From Vandiemenella viatica (taxonomy: Eukaryota; Arthropoda; Insecta; Orthoptera; Morabidae): a DNA stretch of 64,000 nt. Every line of letters begins with the position of its first letter. Positions within the stretch are counted from its first letter, which is position 1. Location of the stretch: contig JARYHS010013630.1 of assembly GCA_031002005.1 (NCBI GenBank), positions 240,877,539 to 240,941,538 of the forward strand, given 5' to 3'. Positions 33,781 to 46,400 of this stretch are shown in pieces. Made by a program: the position numbers and the translations under genes. A model generated the notes under the pieces. It was not told the DNA's origin, did no database searches, and saw nothing but the letters and a program-made list of their open reading frames with translations.

Positions 33781-34570
33781 CTAGCCGTCATGATGTTAGA
33801 AGACAATGTTTATTTTGTATTCTCACGGCCTACCTGGATATTTATTTGCGTCATTTAGTTATCTCAGTTGTATGTAATTTCGATATCCTGTATACTGACA
33901 GCGCTCAAATTCGATTACAGATGTCATCCGGTATTTTCAAAGGCAACGACAGTTCCTATTGTTTGAAATAAAGCTGTTTTGATTAGGATCGCTCACATGT
34001 AACCACATCGCTCGCTGATAAAATAATTCCAATTTTCCTCTGTCAAGTTAATTACAGTGCGACTTTGATTGTAGTGCTCAGTGCTCACTGAAATGTTATT
34101 TCAAACTGTCGTGTGACGTGGCGCTGTACAATAAGCTTTACTGGTTTTATGGAAAATGTTTCTCCAGAGAGTTTTCACTATCAAATGAGTTATAGAACTC
34201 TTTTAAGCCGATCAAAGAATCTTTCGTTGGTAATGTAGAAAGAAAAGTTACAACACTGCAGCAAAAGGAAACACAAAGAAGCTCTTAATTGTTTTACGCG
34301 GCAAGTGTAGTTTGTTTTATTTTATCAATTAATGAACAGTGATTGAGATTTGTTTTAAGTAACGCCTCAAGAAGGAAAGGGTCCCAGACGGTATATAAGA
34401 TGATGTTTTTCCCAATAATTGATCATTTGCAGGAATGCCTAGTGTCAACATTTCATTCAGAATATTTATAATTATAGAAAAGTATATAGCGCAAATGTTT
34501 ATTATATACGAAATAAATTTAATAGTCTGTTAAGAGATAACAGTACAAAATGTCTTCTGGAATTAGGGAA
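33781..34570. other. intronic sequence, nothing recognised
   Basis: AT-rich, without recognisable gene or repeat. Confidence 0.5.
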
Positions 34571-34679
34571 TAAAGCTACGTGCCACACGGGAGGGGGTGT
34601 TGAGGTAAAAGCCGCATCAGGCTACGCGGAGGGGTTTCAAGAGGCCAAAATAGAGGCAACTAATTTGTGTACGCTCCCG
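34571..34679. mobile_element. fragment related to the 32726-type MITE
   Basis: AGAGGCCAAAATAGAGGCAA and TTGTGTACGCTCCC at the right end match AGGCCAAAATAAAG and TTATGGACGCTCCC of the 32726-32900 element. The left part (GCTACGTGCCACACGGGAGG) resembles a second diverged copy of the same G-rich block. No clear left terminus or target duplication. Confidence 0.5.
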
Positions 34680-37600
34680 TATGGAACTTTTAGGAAGTGT
34701 TTCTTGCTTTTCCTAACAGGGTGTTAGGGCCGGAGCCTTATTCCATTGTTGATATCATCTATTCTATCTATACTATTATAAACCTGTAAGCAAGCTGCGT
34801 GTGTCGGATGGGTATGAACAGGCATCACACAGAAACTATCACATCATTTGGATGTTTTCAAATTTTTAGAGCTAATGGTTGTAAGACAACATGCTTGTGC
34901 TGGGGTTGGTACACAAACTGCATCTTAACTTTGATCGTGCAAACCTAATGAATTGCAGTACTAAGTTCTTCACACAGTCGCCACCATAGTTTTAACCGGA
35001 AACTAAGGAAAAGGTTCAAGTTCAATGATAAAAGTTCACTTCTGATATGATGAGTATATTCTTCAAAACATTACAAAGTTAAAGTACTGCATAGGCATTC
35101 AGACAACTTTTCCAAATTTAATTTTACAGATTCGACTGACCACTCGAGCACGACCGAAACCCCACGTTACTATTACTTCTCAAATACATGAATCTTCAGA
35201 ATAAAACTTCCCTAAGCTGATAGAATTTCTACTTGATGTTGAACAAACTACGAGCCAAGAGCTAGCCACCCGACATAACGCGCCTACACTGACCAACTGC
35301 TACTTCTAGAAGAGTCTTCACGAATGGGCGCGCTTAGGCTAAGGGGGAGGTATATATAGAATCGGACCGTGAGAACTTCCTTGTCTCGACTTTCCCAAGG
35401 ATTTGATGCGATAGCTGATCAGTTTCTGACAACTGTTGCGAAATCCAATTTGATCATGACAGTAAAATTAATCCTAGCTCTCTGAAATTTTGATAGTAGC
35501 AAGATATTATTACAAACGTCGAATTAAGTTATTATAAAAAATGTTGTTACTTTAATAGTTTAGCCAGAAAAGAGTCGTAAAGATGTGATTGCCATAACTA
35601 CCGAAATATTGCTTCTATCGAGCTGAAACAAATTTGATTCTATTCTCCTATTGCTCCTCTATTACCTGATTTCAAATAAAGAATTTTACCTAATTTTTTT
35701 TAAATGGTCTAAAACTCAAAAATAAAATTTAATGTCTTGAAATATTTCGAATATCGACTTGAAAATAACTCTAAACAAATTTCCGTAATGAAAAACTATT
35801 ACTGTAAAATTTGGAATCTCTAAGTTAATTCCCTGATTTATTACGAATTTTTGTAGATATCACCCTCGGCGAATGTCGAGCGATTGCATCATTGCTTACT
35901 CGCGCCAAAACCCATTTTATTTTATTACTATAAAATGCTTTAATATTTTGAAATGAATCTTTTACAGAAGTCTTTAATTTTAAATAAACTTTACTCTGAA
36001 TATAATTTCTTTTCATGAATCCCCGAAAAAGACTGAAATATCGAACTTTTACCTAAATCACATGTCTGGCTATATCAAATTATATTCAAAAACGATCTTT
36101 AGGTTACATGAATCTTTCTAAAACTTTAATATGTTATCTAAACCGAAATTACGATACTTTCTCTCTATCACTTGACTTCTTAACTGTTTTCCTGATAGCT
36201 AAATGCTTCGTGTTTAGAGTGGAAAAATTACGTGATAAAATTCAAAACCGGCAAATCACTTTCAAACATATTCAGACTCTAAGTAAGATCTTTTAATAAC
36301 AAAACTAATTATCTACTGGCTATATATCTACCTAAACATCTTTTAAACTAACGAAATATCTTGGTTTATTGAAACTAAATGAAAGTCAAACACTACCTAT
36401 ACAAATCTGAGGTTAAGTTTCTGATCAGCTGTATAAATGAATTTAACTATTGAATTTACTGCTTATACTTGAACAAATACTTATTTAGGACATATTACTG
36501 GGAAATATTATCAAAAATTAACTATAAAAATGTCTTTAAAAGGGTTTTCCCATATACTTCAACTGAACCTGCTATATCAGCAACTAATTTCGTTATGCGA
36601 AATTCTAAGATGTGTTACATGGTCTAGATCAAAATCTACGTAAATAGCTAATGACTTTATATATGAACCGAGGGATGGAGCAAGTAATTGAAAGCGTTTG
36701 TAGACAGAAAATTATGAGCCAAGCATCACACTGTATTTTAGATGGGCACTCCTTTCACGAAAAGCCGACAAAAGATCACACAGCGTAAGGCTGCTGTTTA
36801 ATTTTTTGACTTCGAATATTTAGTTGTTAGCTTTCCCGGAATACAGCAAATTACTTATAGTATAGAGGTGTAGTCATACGGTATTACGAAAACTTGCCAG
36901 TGATCTTACATTCTTTGCTGGAAATGCTATGGTTGGCGACAAAGACGTGTTTAGAAATAGCCGTCGCCTGTACTTCCATCACTATCGCAAACTGTAGCGT
37001 TGGTATTGCCTTCTTCTAAGGTACATTTCTTTTTGCTTTAATATGCACTGTTTATCGATAGGTATGTCCTCAGGAAAGTGTGTTCCAAATTTCTGACCAT
37101 AAGGACAATTGATTCTCGGTACTCTTCTTGGACCCTTAGCGATAATGTATCATTTAGCTTTAATTTCTTATTTCATATTTCATATTTTAGACTGCGTTGA
37201 AATAAAAGTAACATCAACAAAATTTCGAACATCAGTATGAAAACCTAATCTAAGGTAAACTAAAAGATTTTTTTTTTTTTAAAAGAAGTTTATATTTTTT
37301 GCTTCTCCACGTTAATTTTTTGGTACTAAAATGTAAAGGGTAAAGCATTTCTAAACACGTCAAAATCCTAGCGTTCCAAGCAGCGGGTAAATGCTAGTTT
37401 ATAAAACTATCGTATTGCTTTGGAATGCATATTTAAGACCCGTAAAATGTCTGGATGATAGGCTTTCAATATTTTTAGTTTCTTGATAACCTTCGTAAAA
37501 GATACCGGCCTAAATCCTTCCTGAATAAGTTCGTGGCATTATAATCAAGTGTGTGAGGTGGATTTCTTAACAGTTTACTTGTTCTGAAGATGAATTAACG

Positions 37601-39600
37601 ATAAAGTATCATTTCGTACTGACTTGAGTTGAACAAGACATATTTGTTGTTTACTGGGTGCCCAGCAATTGCGTATTTTCGGCTGACTGAACAAGGTCAT
37701 TCGGAAACAAAACAGCAGGATGTATTGCGTATTGTATTTCCCGTTTAAGGCCCCATTTGACGTTCGCTGCAGGATGCAAACTTGAAGCTCACCTATCAGT
37801 TCGAACGTATTACACAATTTTCCTGTTTCGAATGGCTTTGTAGTTTTTTCCAAAGGCGCTTAAATCTTTTCTAACAAGTAGTACAGATAAGTTCTAGTTC
37901 TAGTTGTAGTTACATTGTTTCATAGACAAATAATATTGCAAATGTATCTAATTTAAAACATTTCTTGTTTGTTTTATCGCTGTGTGGAGCTTTTAGAAAT
38001 CATTTACTCAGAGATTTGGGGCTGACTTCTATTCTTTAACTGTCTTCTGCATTTCGTGCAAGATAAAAATTAACTTCAAAAGAATTTACGAATTCAAATT
38101 CTGTTTCGGATGATACTGATGTGACAAATGCTAGACACCATAGGTAACTTATCCAAATACAAAGTAGTTTGGCCTTTTTCTTTTCATAATTTTTTCCCTA
38201 CCCTCTATTTGATTTTTAGTTGGAGGGGTGGGGAAGGCCTAACATCTTGTATTAAGTAATTAAAATTTTTGTGTTTGATACTTCATTCTAATGTATGCAT
38301 TTCAAGTGTAACCTGTATTTCTGATCCGGGGAAAAAAATTTAAATTTGCTGCTTTAGAAAACGGAAAATTTGCTGAAGTTAGTTGCCCTGCCTGATTCAC
38401 AGATTCGTTCAGTAACCATCGTGAAACATGTTCTATCGAAACGAATCTTGATTACGGCTAAACGCCTGTTTGGTACTACACCGCTGGTATTTGAACTAAA
38501 GTCGTGCATCACTCTCAAAATCCGGCCAGTGTTTCGTATCTCCATTATAAATCGTGTCTTAAAATTATATTGCAGAAACGATTTATGAGGTCGAAATCAT
38601 TATAATGTAATAAAGAGAGAGAGCTAATTAATTTATAAAAACGTTGAACCATGTTGTATAGATAATATTACAACAGGTGTGTTTAAGTTAGTTGGCAAAG
38701 ACTTTGTACCATGCCTGGAAGTATTATATAGGTTAAAACTGAAGACTTGTTGAATTCAAGAGTTCTGGAAATAAGCTATCGAAGTACCAATACATACTGT
38801 TGAGAATTATAACCCCAGTAGTTTGACTTCGGTAATTTCTAGATTGTCAGGCACAATTTCAGTGTGACACCTCCATACTGATTGAAATGCGCTTTATACT
38901 TATATAAGACTAGTTTTCGGATTTTATACCACCTAGCGTACACTGTTGCATGGATGGAGTGTAAGATATGAATGGAACAGTGACCGCTCTACGCTCGTCA
39001 AGGAGTACCGCTACGCAGTTGCGCCGTAAATGGTAGTTCAATCTTTTAAGGGAAGTTAGGCGCGCATTCGAGTACGTACTTATAAATATTAATGGCGGCC
39101 CGAGTTGTGAGAATCGATCTAATAAATACACGTTTAACCGATGGCGGTGTATTTGTAACCGGGCGAGGGACCCTCCAGCACTGAGACATTCTGCAGTAGC
39201 AGGCGGCTGCTCATAAAGTCGCCCGTTATCTAGCACTGCTTACAACCTGCGGCTTGCTTACATATTTACCAACACACAAACATAACTTTACAAGCATGTA
39301 GAACAGCTTTTGGTTTAATTCTTATATTGTCTCTGTACACCATTACTACTATCAAGCATTATAGTAGTGTTCAGTAATAAGGCAATACGGGGAATATTTT
39401 AATATTACTCTTTCATCATTTTTGATAGCAAAATTAAACCTTACGGGCTTAGCAGTATCCATGTATATATTGCCAATCAGACTTTATACGCGGAGATCGA
39501 ACGAATAAGACAACTTGCATATATATTCTACTTCCTACACAGAAAGAAATGCGCTCTGCCAGCTTCAACAAAATATACATGTTACAAATAAAATGAACAG
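34680..39600. other. long intronic stretch, no gene recognised
   Basis: AT-rich. It contains one arm of a 67-bp dispersed direct repeat (37983-38049) and a GC-richer patch at about 38930-39240 with no assignable exon. Nothing else is supportable. Confidence 0.45.
37983..38049 (+). repeat. dispersed direct repeat, copy 1 (67 bp)
   Basis: TGTGGAGCTTTTAGAAATCA, then TTTACTCAG, TTTGGGGCTGACTTCTATTC and TTTAACTGTCTTCTG recur at 40305-40370 with a few substitutions and a small indel. The family is unknown. The sharp edges suggest part of an unrecognised repeat. Confidence 0.8.
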
Positions 39601-39776
39601 AGAGGCGACCCGGATTCAGATCCCCATCCAGGCCAGACTGATTTCGGTTTTCCACTCTAGGCGAATATCAGGATGGTTCCTTCAAAAGGCCTTTGTCAAA
39701 TTCCATTCGTTGCTCCTTGGTTCTCTCCTACCTCTTGACCACGACTTCGACGAGGCGTAAAATCTGATAGAAAAAG
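39601..39776 (+). repeat. SINE family A, 5'-truncated and internally shortened
   Basis: Diverged B box (GGATTCAGATCC), CATCCAGGCC, body GATTTCGGTTTTCCACTCTA (the 'atggtttccccaaatcac' part is deleted), ATGGTTCCTTCAAAAGGCC, tail GACTTCGACGAGGCGTAAAA, and an A-rich end. Confidence 0.78.
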
Positions 39777-42700
39777 GAAACTGAATTAACGTTACGGTAG
39801 TACAGTCCCGTAGAATATAACAGCGTTAGTATTTGCGTTTGTTCGTTTGATTACTTCGGAAATTGGTTTTTTTTTATTTTTCAGACAGTCTGGTAGATAA
39901 GTGATATCATTTTGTATATCCCGTAAGATGCGAGGAGAATTTTTTGTTTAAGAAAAGTAAAGTTAGCTATTAAAAACGGACAGGTTTATGAAAGGAAGGT
40001 GCTGTAGTGATGAATGTGAGTGCGCGCTATATATCTATTAAAATAATTGGTATGAGTTTACGAATTATCTGTTGCCGGCTGAAGGAATTATTGTTATTTA
40101 GTTAACATTAACCTTTTTCGATTCAGTAAATTAAATATTTGTTTCTCGGAATTCTCTTCAACAGTATGATCCAACACAGTAGTATCTGCAGAATTCAGAC
40201 AATATTTAATGTTAGATGTCCCACAATAGTCGAGACATCTTTACCTGGTTATTCACTTGACTAAAAGAGAAGAAAATGTTTTCACCGAATTCAACACGAA
40301 GCTCTGTGGAGCTTCTAGAGATCATTTACTCAGACTTGGGGCTGACTTCGATTCTTTAACTGTCTTCTGTCTAATCTGTAGAGCACAATGCATAAATTGT
40401 GCATTATTCGTGAGATTGTAGAGTAGGCTGGTTTGATCAACTGCCTTAAACAAAATAAAATAAGTGCAGGTTTGATGCTCCTAAAGCGGTTACAGTTGAA
40501 GTTCTTATTTAAAATATTTTCTGTAATGCAGTTATTTTAAACAAACCGAAAAGGAGTATTTGTAGACCGAATGGCCAAGTTTAACTTTTTCACCGGTAAT
40601 CGACTTCATATTATGACGGGATGCAAATTTTATTTGCCGCTGAAATAAGATCGAAGAAATAATGAGTCAATAATAGAGGGAGAGCAGGAACTAGGAGGTA
40701 ATTCAGAGGTTTAAAACAAAGATTTTTATTAGTGTGTGAACGAACAGAAATTTGTTTTATAAATAATCTTTTAATTCTGCACAATTGTTTAGTATATCAA
40801 AAGAATACTCGAAATTCCGCTTATATACGTTTGTTGTTGGTCAAATTCTTGCTCATCCTAACGAATATGGAACAGTACTGGAAGGTTTCACGTTATTTTC
40901 TGAGTGTGTCTACCACCTGCTTTAATTGGTCGCTTCTGAAAGAGAATACTTGCCTGCAGCTGCATCCATTTTCCATGCTCCATGCTCCATGTTCTTTACA
41001 TTACCGTTTAATAAACAGCTATCTTCAATAAAAGGCATCAGAGAAGGAAGTATCAACTAAAACTAAAATATTTCGTGAATAATAGTAATAGTGTTCCTGA
41101 TAATTTGTAAAGAAAACTAGTCTTTTCAAAAATGTAGATGAATGCTACCGTCTGTACTGCACTGTTTCGCAAGCTAGCGAACGCAGTGTGACAGCAAATT
41201 TGAATATTTGTCTGCCAGACAGTTCATACGTTGAAAATATTTTCGTCTGCAAATAAATTATTCTGTTATGACTTACGTTAACAGCTCAAGGGCCACTGAG
41301 GACGCTCTGTTTTGGGGATGAGTGTCGAGATCTTTGTATTCACTGGGAAACATTTGATATAGAGGTTTTTATTATTATTATTAACCTTGTATAACCTAAG
41401 GTTTGGTAGAGATGGTCTTAATATTCATCCAGGTTGCGAGGTACACGGCTTCGATATTTATAAAATTTAATGTTATCATATTTGTAGGTATGTCGAATGC
41501 TTGTGATTTGATAAGTTGATTATTATATTTAAGTTTAAAGGGACAAAGAGCGCGGAGATGTAGAATCTTTGGTTTGCTGTTTCATACAGATTTTAGAGAA
41601 AGAGAAATGACGACGTTCGAATGTTGGAACAATGCTGAAAATTGCCTATGGTGGGATGGAGTATTCTGTTGTGGAATTTAAAAGTACAAACCTCAGGATA
41701 TGAAGTACGATTGTGTATTAATAAATTGTTGTTAACATTTTAACGAAGACATATGTATTGAGATCAAATAAAATAAAAGTAATCGAAAATAGATGTCGAA
41801 TTGTAAAAATTGAATAAACCATTCCATATGAAGTTTATGAAAGCATTACGGTTTATTGAAAAAACAGAAGTGTTGGAATATACTGTATGATTGTTTCATT
41901 AAAGATAAACTAAAATATTAAGATTACGATTTTCAGGTAATGTACAGCGTTGGTAGTAAACCTGGAATCGGACGTATAGGTGATGTGGATCTATCGAAGA
42001 AATCCGATACAACTTATATCAGTGAAAACGTATGGGGGAAGCTAACATTTTAAACATGGTACCCTTAAAAGATGATAGCAAAAATAGTGAAAAGTCGGAC
42101 GGATGTTTGGGTATAAGATATTCGTTCCTCCGCAGGTCTTTTTCCACCGAATTTTTCGTCTAATCGATTTAAATATTTAAATTTGCTCTGTGTTTTATAG
42201 TTTTGAAGATAAAGCATGCCTACATATTTATGATCTTGCTATTAATCTGCCCCAATAGTGGCTGCACTGGTTTCATTTTAACGTATGGCGGGTCAGTGCC
42301 TTCCGAGATTGGCTGGTCGAACCTGAATCCACTGTGCCGCCAGGAATAATGGAATCTTAGATAACGTCGAAGTATATTCCAATAATTACTAAGAGAATCG
42401 TAGCCGCGGCAATTGCCTTCGTTTCCGTTGAAGTTATTTGTAATGTCCCGTGTTCTAACTGAAGTTAATGATACACTCAGTGGGTATTTACAGTAGAGCC
42501 ATAAACCCTCATTCCGTTCTTCTCAGCGAAACATGAAATCCAAGGCGCAGGAATGTTAATCGTATCTCCCCTCTACCATCTTAATAAACGGGAGTGGAGA
42601 TGCTTGCCGGAGATAACAAGAAACGTAAGCCAGTGAGTGGGCGTCGCAGAATGTACGGGTCACAAGTTGGCATTTGACAGCACTCGAGACCCATAACTTA

Positions 42701-43007
42701 GTCTTCCTTAGACTCTACCTGACCGGGTCTCCACCCCAAGATCGCCGAACTCAGTCTCATAGCGCTTTCATTTATATCTATAAAACGAAAACCGTGTATA
42801 TTGTTCCACAAAAACTCAGTTACTGCGCATATTTCAAAAGGGTTTTCACCGTTTTAAAAATTAGAATCGGAATGGAATCGTTTAGTATGTCTTATGCTTC
42901 AACGTTGCATAGCGCTTGAGCAGTAAGCTAAAATCTGAAAGTATAGCGTGACACACCGAAGATGAAATACCGACTAGATGCATATATCTACTTCGTAAAA
43001 AAATACT
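39777..43007. other. intronic stretch, no gene recognised
   Basis: AT-rich and carrying copy 2 of the 67-bp repeat. GC content rises at about 42290-42740, but no exon can be assigned. Confidence 0.45.
40305..40370 (+). repeat. dispersed direct repeat, copy 2
   Basis: TGTGGAGCTTCTAGAGATCA, TTTACTCAG, CTTGGGGCTGACTTCGATTC and TTTAACTGTCTTCTG match copy 1 at 37983-38049 in the same orientation, 2.3 kb away. Confidence 0.8.
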
Positions 43008-43231
43008 ACCGAGCGTGGTGGGTGAGCGGTTAACGCTCTGGCCTCGCATTCGGGAGGATGGTGGTTCAAATCCTTATCCGAGCATCCAGATTTGGGTTTT
43101 CCAGGTTTTCCCCAAATCACTCCAGGCGAATGCCGGGATGCTTCCTTCAGAAAGGCAATGGCCAAATTTCTTCCCATTCCTTGTCCCCTCTAATGACCTC
43201 GACGTCGAAGAGGCGCAAAGCCATAAATAAA
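43008..43231 (+). repeat. SINE family A, near full-length
   Basis: Head ACCGAGCGTGGTGGGTGAGC, GGCCTCGCATTCGGGAGGAT, B box (GGTTCAAATCC), body GGGTTTTCCAGGTTTTCCCC, GGCGAATGCCGGGATGCTTC, and tail CTCGACGTCGAAGAGGCGCA with GCCATAAATAAA. One of the best-preserved copies. Confidence 0.92.
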
Positions 43232-43349
43232 GATGGTACAGATTGTCGTGTTGAATACGAAGAGGACACTACGTAAAGAGGAAATTATGTAAATTAATTT
43301 TAATAATATAATGGAAAAAACCTTCTGAGAGCTTCTTTCCTTCTCGAAA

Positions 43350-43401
43350 CTACGATCTCAGGCCACACAGCTACCATCTCAGGCCACACAGCTACTATCT
43401 C
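43350..43401. repeat. 21-bp tandem repeat, 2.5 units
   Basis: CTACNATCTCAGGCCACACAG occurs at 43350-43370 and 43371-43391, with a partial third unit (CTACTATCTC) at 43392-43401. Units differ at one position. Confidence 0.9.
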
Positions 43402-46400
43402 TGTTTTGAAGTGAATTTATAATCGCTGTTAATAGTAAGTAATGCATATCTGACGAGTTTGAACGTGAAAGTGAACTTTTTGAAAACTTTAGTGTTGACA
43501 TTTCCGTATATTTTTACAATTTTTGCTGAACGATTCTGTCTTGATCACAATTCCTGAATAAATAGTTTCTATTGCTGCACGAATGGCTGTGGTAATTTTG
43601 ATTAAACGTGGTACACATGTTCCTGATAGGACGGCTAAAAGTATTGCAATAATAAATCAACGCCAACCCCATCTCTTTTCTACTACACAGATGGTTAGTC
43701 GCTCATATACATATAGAAAATAGAGCGATTGACTTGAAATTTAATTCACAAGTGCAGAAAACTTAGCTTTGTTATAAACCTCGATATTTACTGTGCGGGT
43801 AAATCGACCTAAATCACACCGGGCAACGCCGGTAACCCTGCCCGATTCACAGAGCTTATTTTTTTTTATCCTTGTTCGATTAATGAAACATGTACCCATA
43901 CAGATCTACATGAAACAAAATATATTTATTTCAACTAAAGAGTTTGGTGTGATGATAGAATTATCATCTACGCGAGCCAGAAATGTCAGATCATTTCTAC
44001 CCACATATCCTTATTCAGCAGTTCACTAGACTTTAGCTAACAGTATCTTTCCACAAAAATTATACATTTCCTTTTGCACATCATCCCAAAATTTTTATTG
44101 GGGAATATTTTTTTATTACTGTATGGTTTTCGTCGAATGTTAATATCGCTAGTTATTAAAAAATGAAGTATTTCTGCTTTGACATATAATAGGTAATCTC
44201 TGTTTCTGTCCCCGTTTCTCATCGTTTCCTCAAACACGAATTGGATGCGTTTTTAATCTTTTTCATTCCATAGAAAACATTTTCGTTAGTCATATTTTGA
44301 TCTTTCGTTGATATTGTTCACATAACTTGACGCGTTCTCATACAAAAGCCCAGTTGTACGTTAATTTTGTTCTTATTTCAAAAGACATCTTTTGGTTTTT
44401 CTTCTCTAGCCTTTTCGAAACTTTTGGAAAATGAATTTCAGCGTATGTTGTTAAACCTCGATGCATGAAAGTTTTACTTGCTCTCATATTTTGTTAGCTA
44501 TTCAGGTGCTTTCTATCAATATTTCTTTTCAAATGTGCAGTTTTCTCACACGCTTCTCTTGGTAAAATTTTCACGTCGCTGGCCTCCGTTTTCTATTTTT
44601 TAGACTTTATTTGTTCCGGGCATACAACTGTCGAAATATCATTGACTGTTTGATTTGGGTCTATGTTTTACAGGTTCCTGGAGTCATTTTAAACGAAACA
44701 AACAAGAAGTATCTCTATAATACTCGAAACTAATTCGATTTTGGCAAATGTTTCTAATTCAACATGCTTTGTGTAAATAGCAGAATGAACCATCTTCTAA
44801 ACTTTCGAATACTGTTGTTCATGATAAGTAAAAACAATCGGCAAATTGTACAATTTTAGAGTTTTGTAAAAAAAACTTCGATAAAAGACGTAAAACCAAG
44901 TATAAATTTTGATACAAATTCATTGCTGATGATACGTAGATGGACGCGAATTGTGTAAGACAGTAAGTCATTAGAAAACAGTTACATTAGGTGTATATAT
45001 ATATACTAACAATTCAATGATAAAAAATGTTTTTCCAAACATGTAAACATTTCTTTACGTTTTTTAATTTTTACTTTTCATTTGCTTTTACATTTATAGC
45101 TTTTTGATACATTATTCTTATGGACGTTGAAAAATCTTGAAATCAATGGGACTTATTAAAATCATCTCAAACTCATTCAGTTTGGTCACTGACCAATTCT
45201 TCTAGTTGGAGAAAATAATTCGCAAGCCGTTTCTTTCTTGTCGCAAGTTCTGCGGCTATGCTTAATCCATTCTGTAGCAGGTGGGCTAAAGTCTACATAC
45301 CTCCAAGTATTTTCTGATCCGGAAATTTCTGAGGCATTCTTTAGTACTTCAGCCAACGATTACTTCGATATATGCAAATAGTACCCTTGCTTCAAGTTAC
45401 CTACTTTTTATTTAACAGACGATTGTAAAAACTAAATCCACACCTGTTTCATTAGATAAAATTTGTACTGCTACCTACAGATGCATAAGATTCCTTTATT
45501 ATTTGCTTGCATGTAAATTGCTACATGAAATTTCTGAAATTGTTTGATACTTACAGCTTTCCGCACCAGTTAACACTGCTTTTGAAGAATTAATAACACA
45601 TTTTGTTCCAAATATTTGTTGCAAACTCTTGTTCAGTTAGTTAAGAGATATGAAAGTTGAATAAACTTGCGTGTTATATGTCGATCACTGATGCTTTCAT
45701 TTGGGTTCCTGTGATCTTATTGAATTCTGTTAATCTTTCTTCTCTCGCACCTCTTGAACTGAACAGGAATATCTGAAATCACTACGTAATTCATATCTGA
45801 CCTCTCCTCAAGACCCCCAACAATCTCAGTCCTGAGATATAGATTCTAGTATCTGTGACAAAGAAAATCATAGAAACGTCTGTTTCTGAGACACACTGTT
45901 GTTTTGAATTACGAGTCAACTGCCTGTTCACAATTTGCTCTCGATGTGACACAGTGTAATACTTTGATGTGAATGCGTCTTTAAATTTCCTTTCATACTG
46001 GAGGGACACGCTATAAAACCCGATTACTGAAAAATCTAATTACACAGCTTTGCAGCGTGTAATGTATTGACTGCATCCAAATCTAATTACACCTCTCGAT
46101 TGTCAAAGGATAGTCGAACAGGCTACCATTTTGAATTCTTTTAATTAGTCTAGAACCGTAAGCGCAGTATAACTTCTGGCTCGGTGAAGTTAAGATGCTC
46201 GGTTATGATCTCGGTCAATTGCTCTCGTCAAGATCGACCGAGTTTCTATATAAAACATTGGTTTCCAGGGGTTATAATTAAGCTTTATATGTTCAAACTT
46301 TTGCTTATATTGAAGTCGACTAAATATCATTTTATTATCGTCAAAAACAAAATTCAAATTACAGAGACCGCAAAGAGTTAGAGTTTCGTCTACAGTCCGA

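Noticed and set aside
44920..44965. Another CTGATGA as hammerhead core
   Set aside because: No GAAA at the right distance after a closable stem II and no stem III; chance heptamer.
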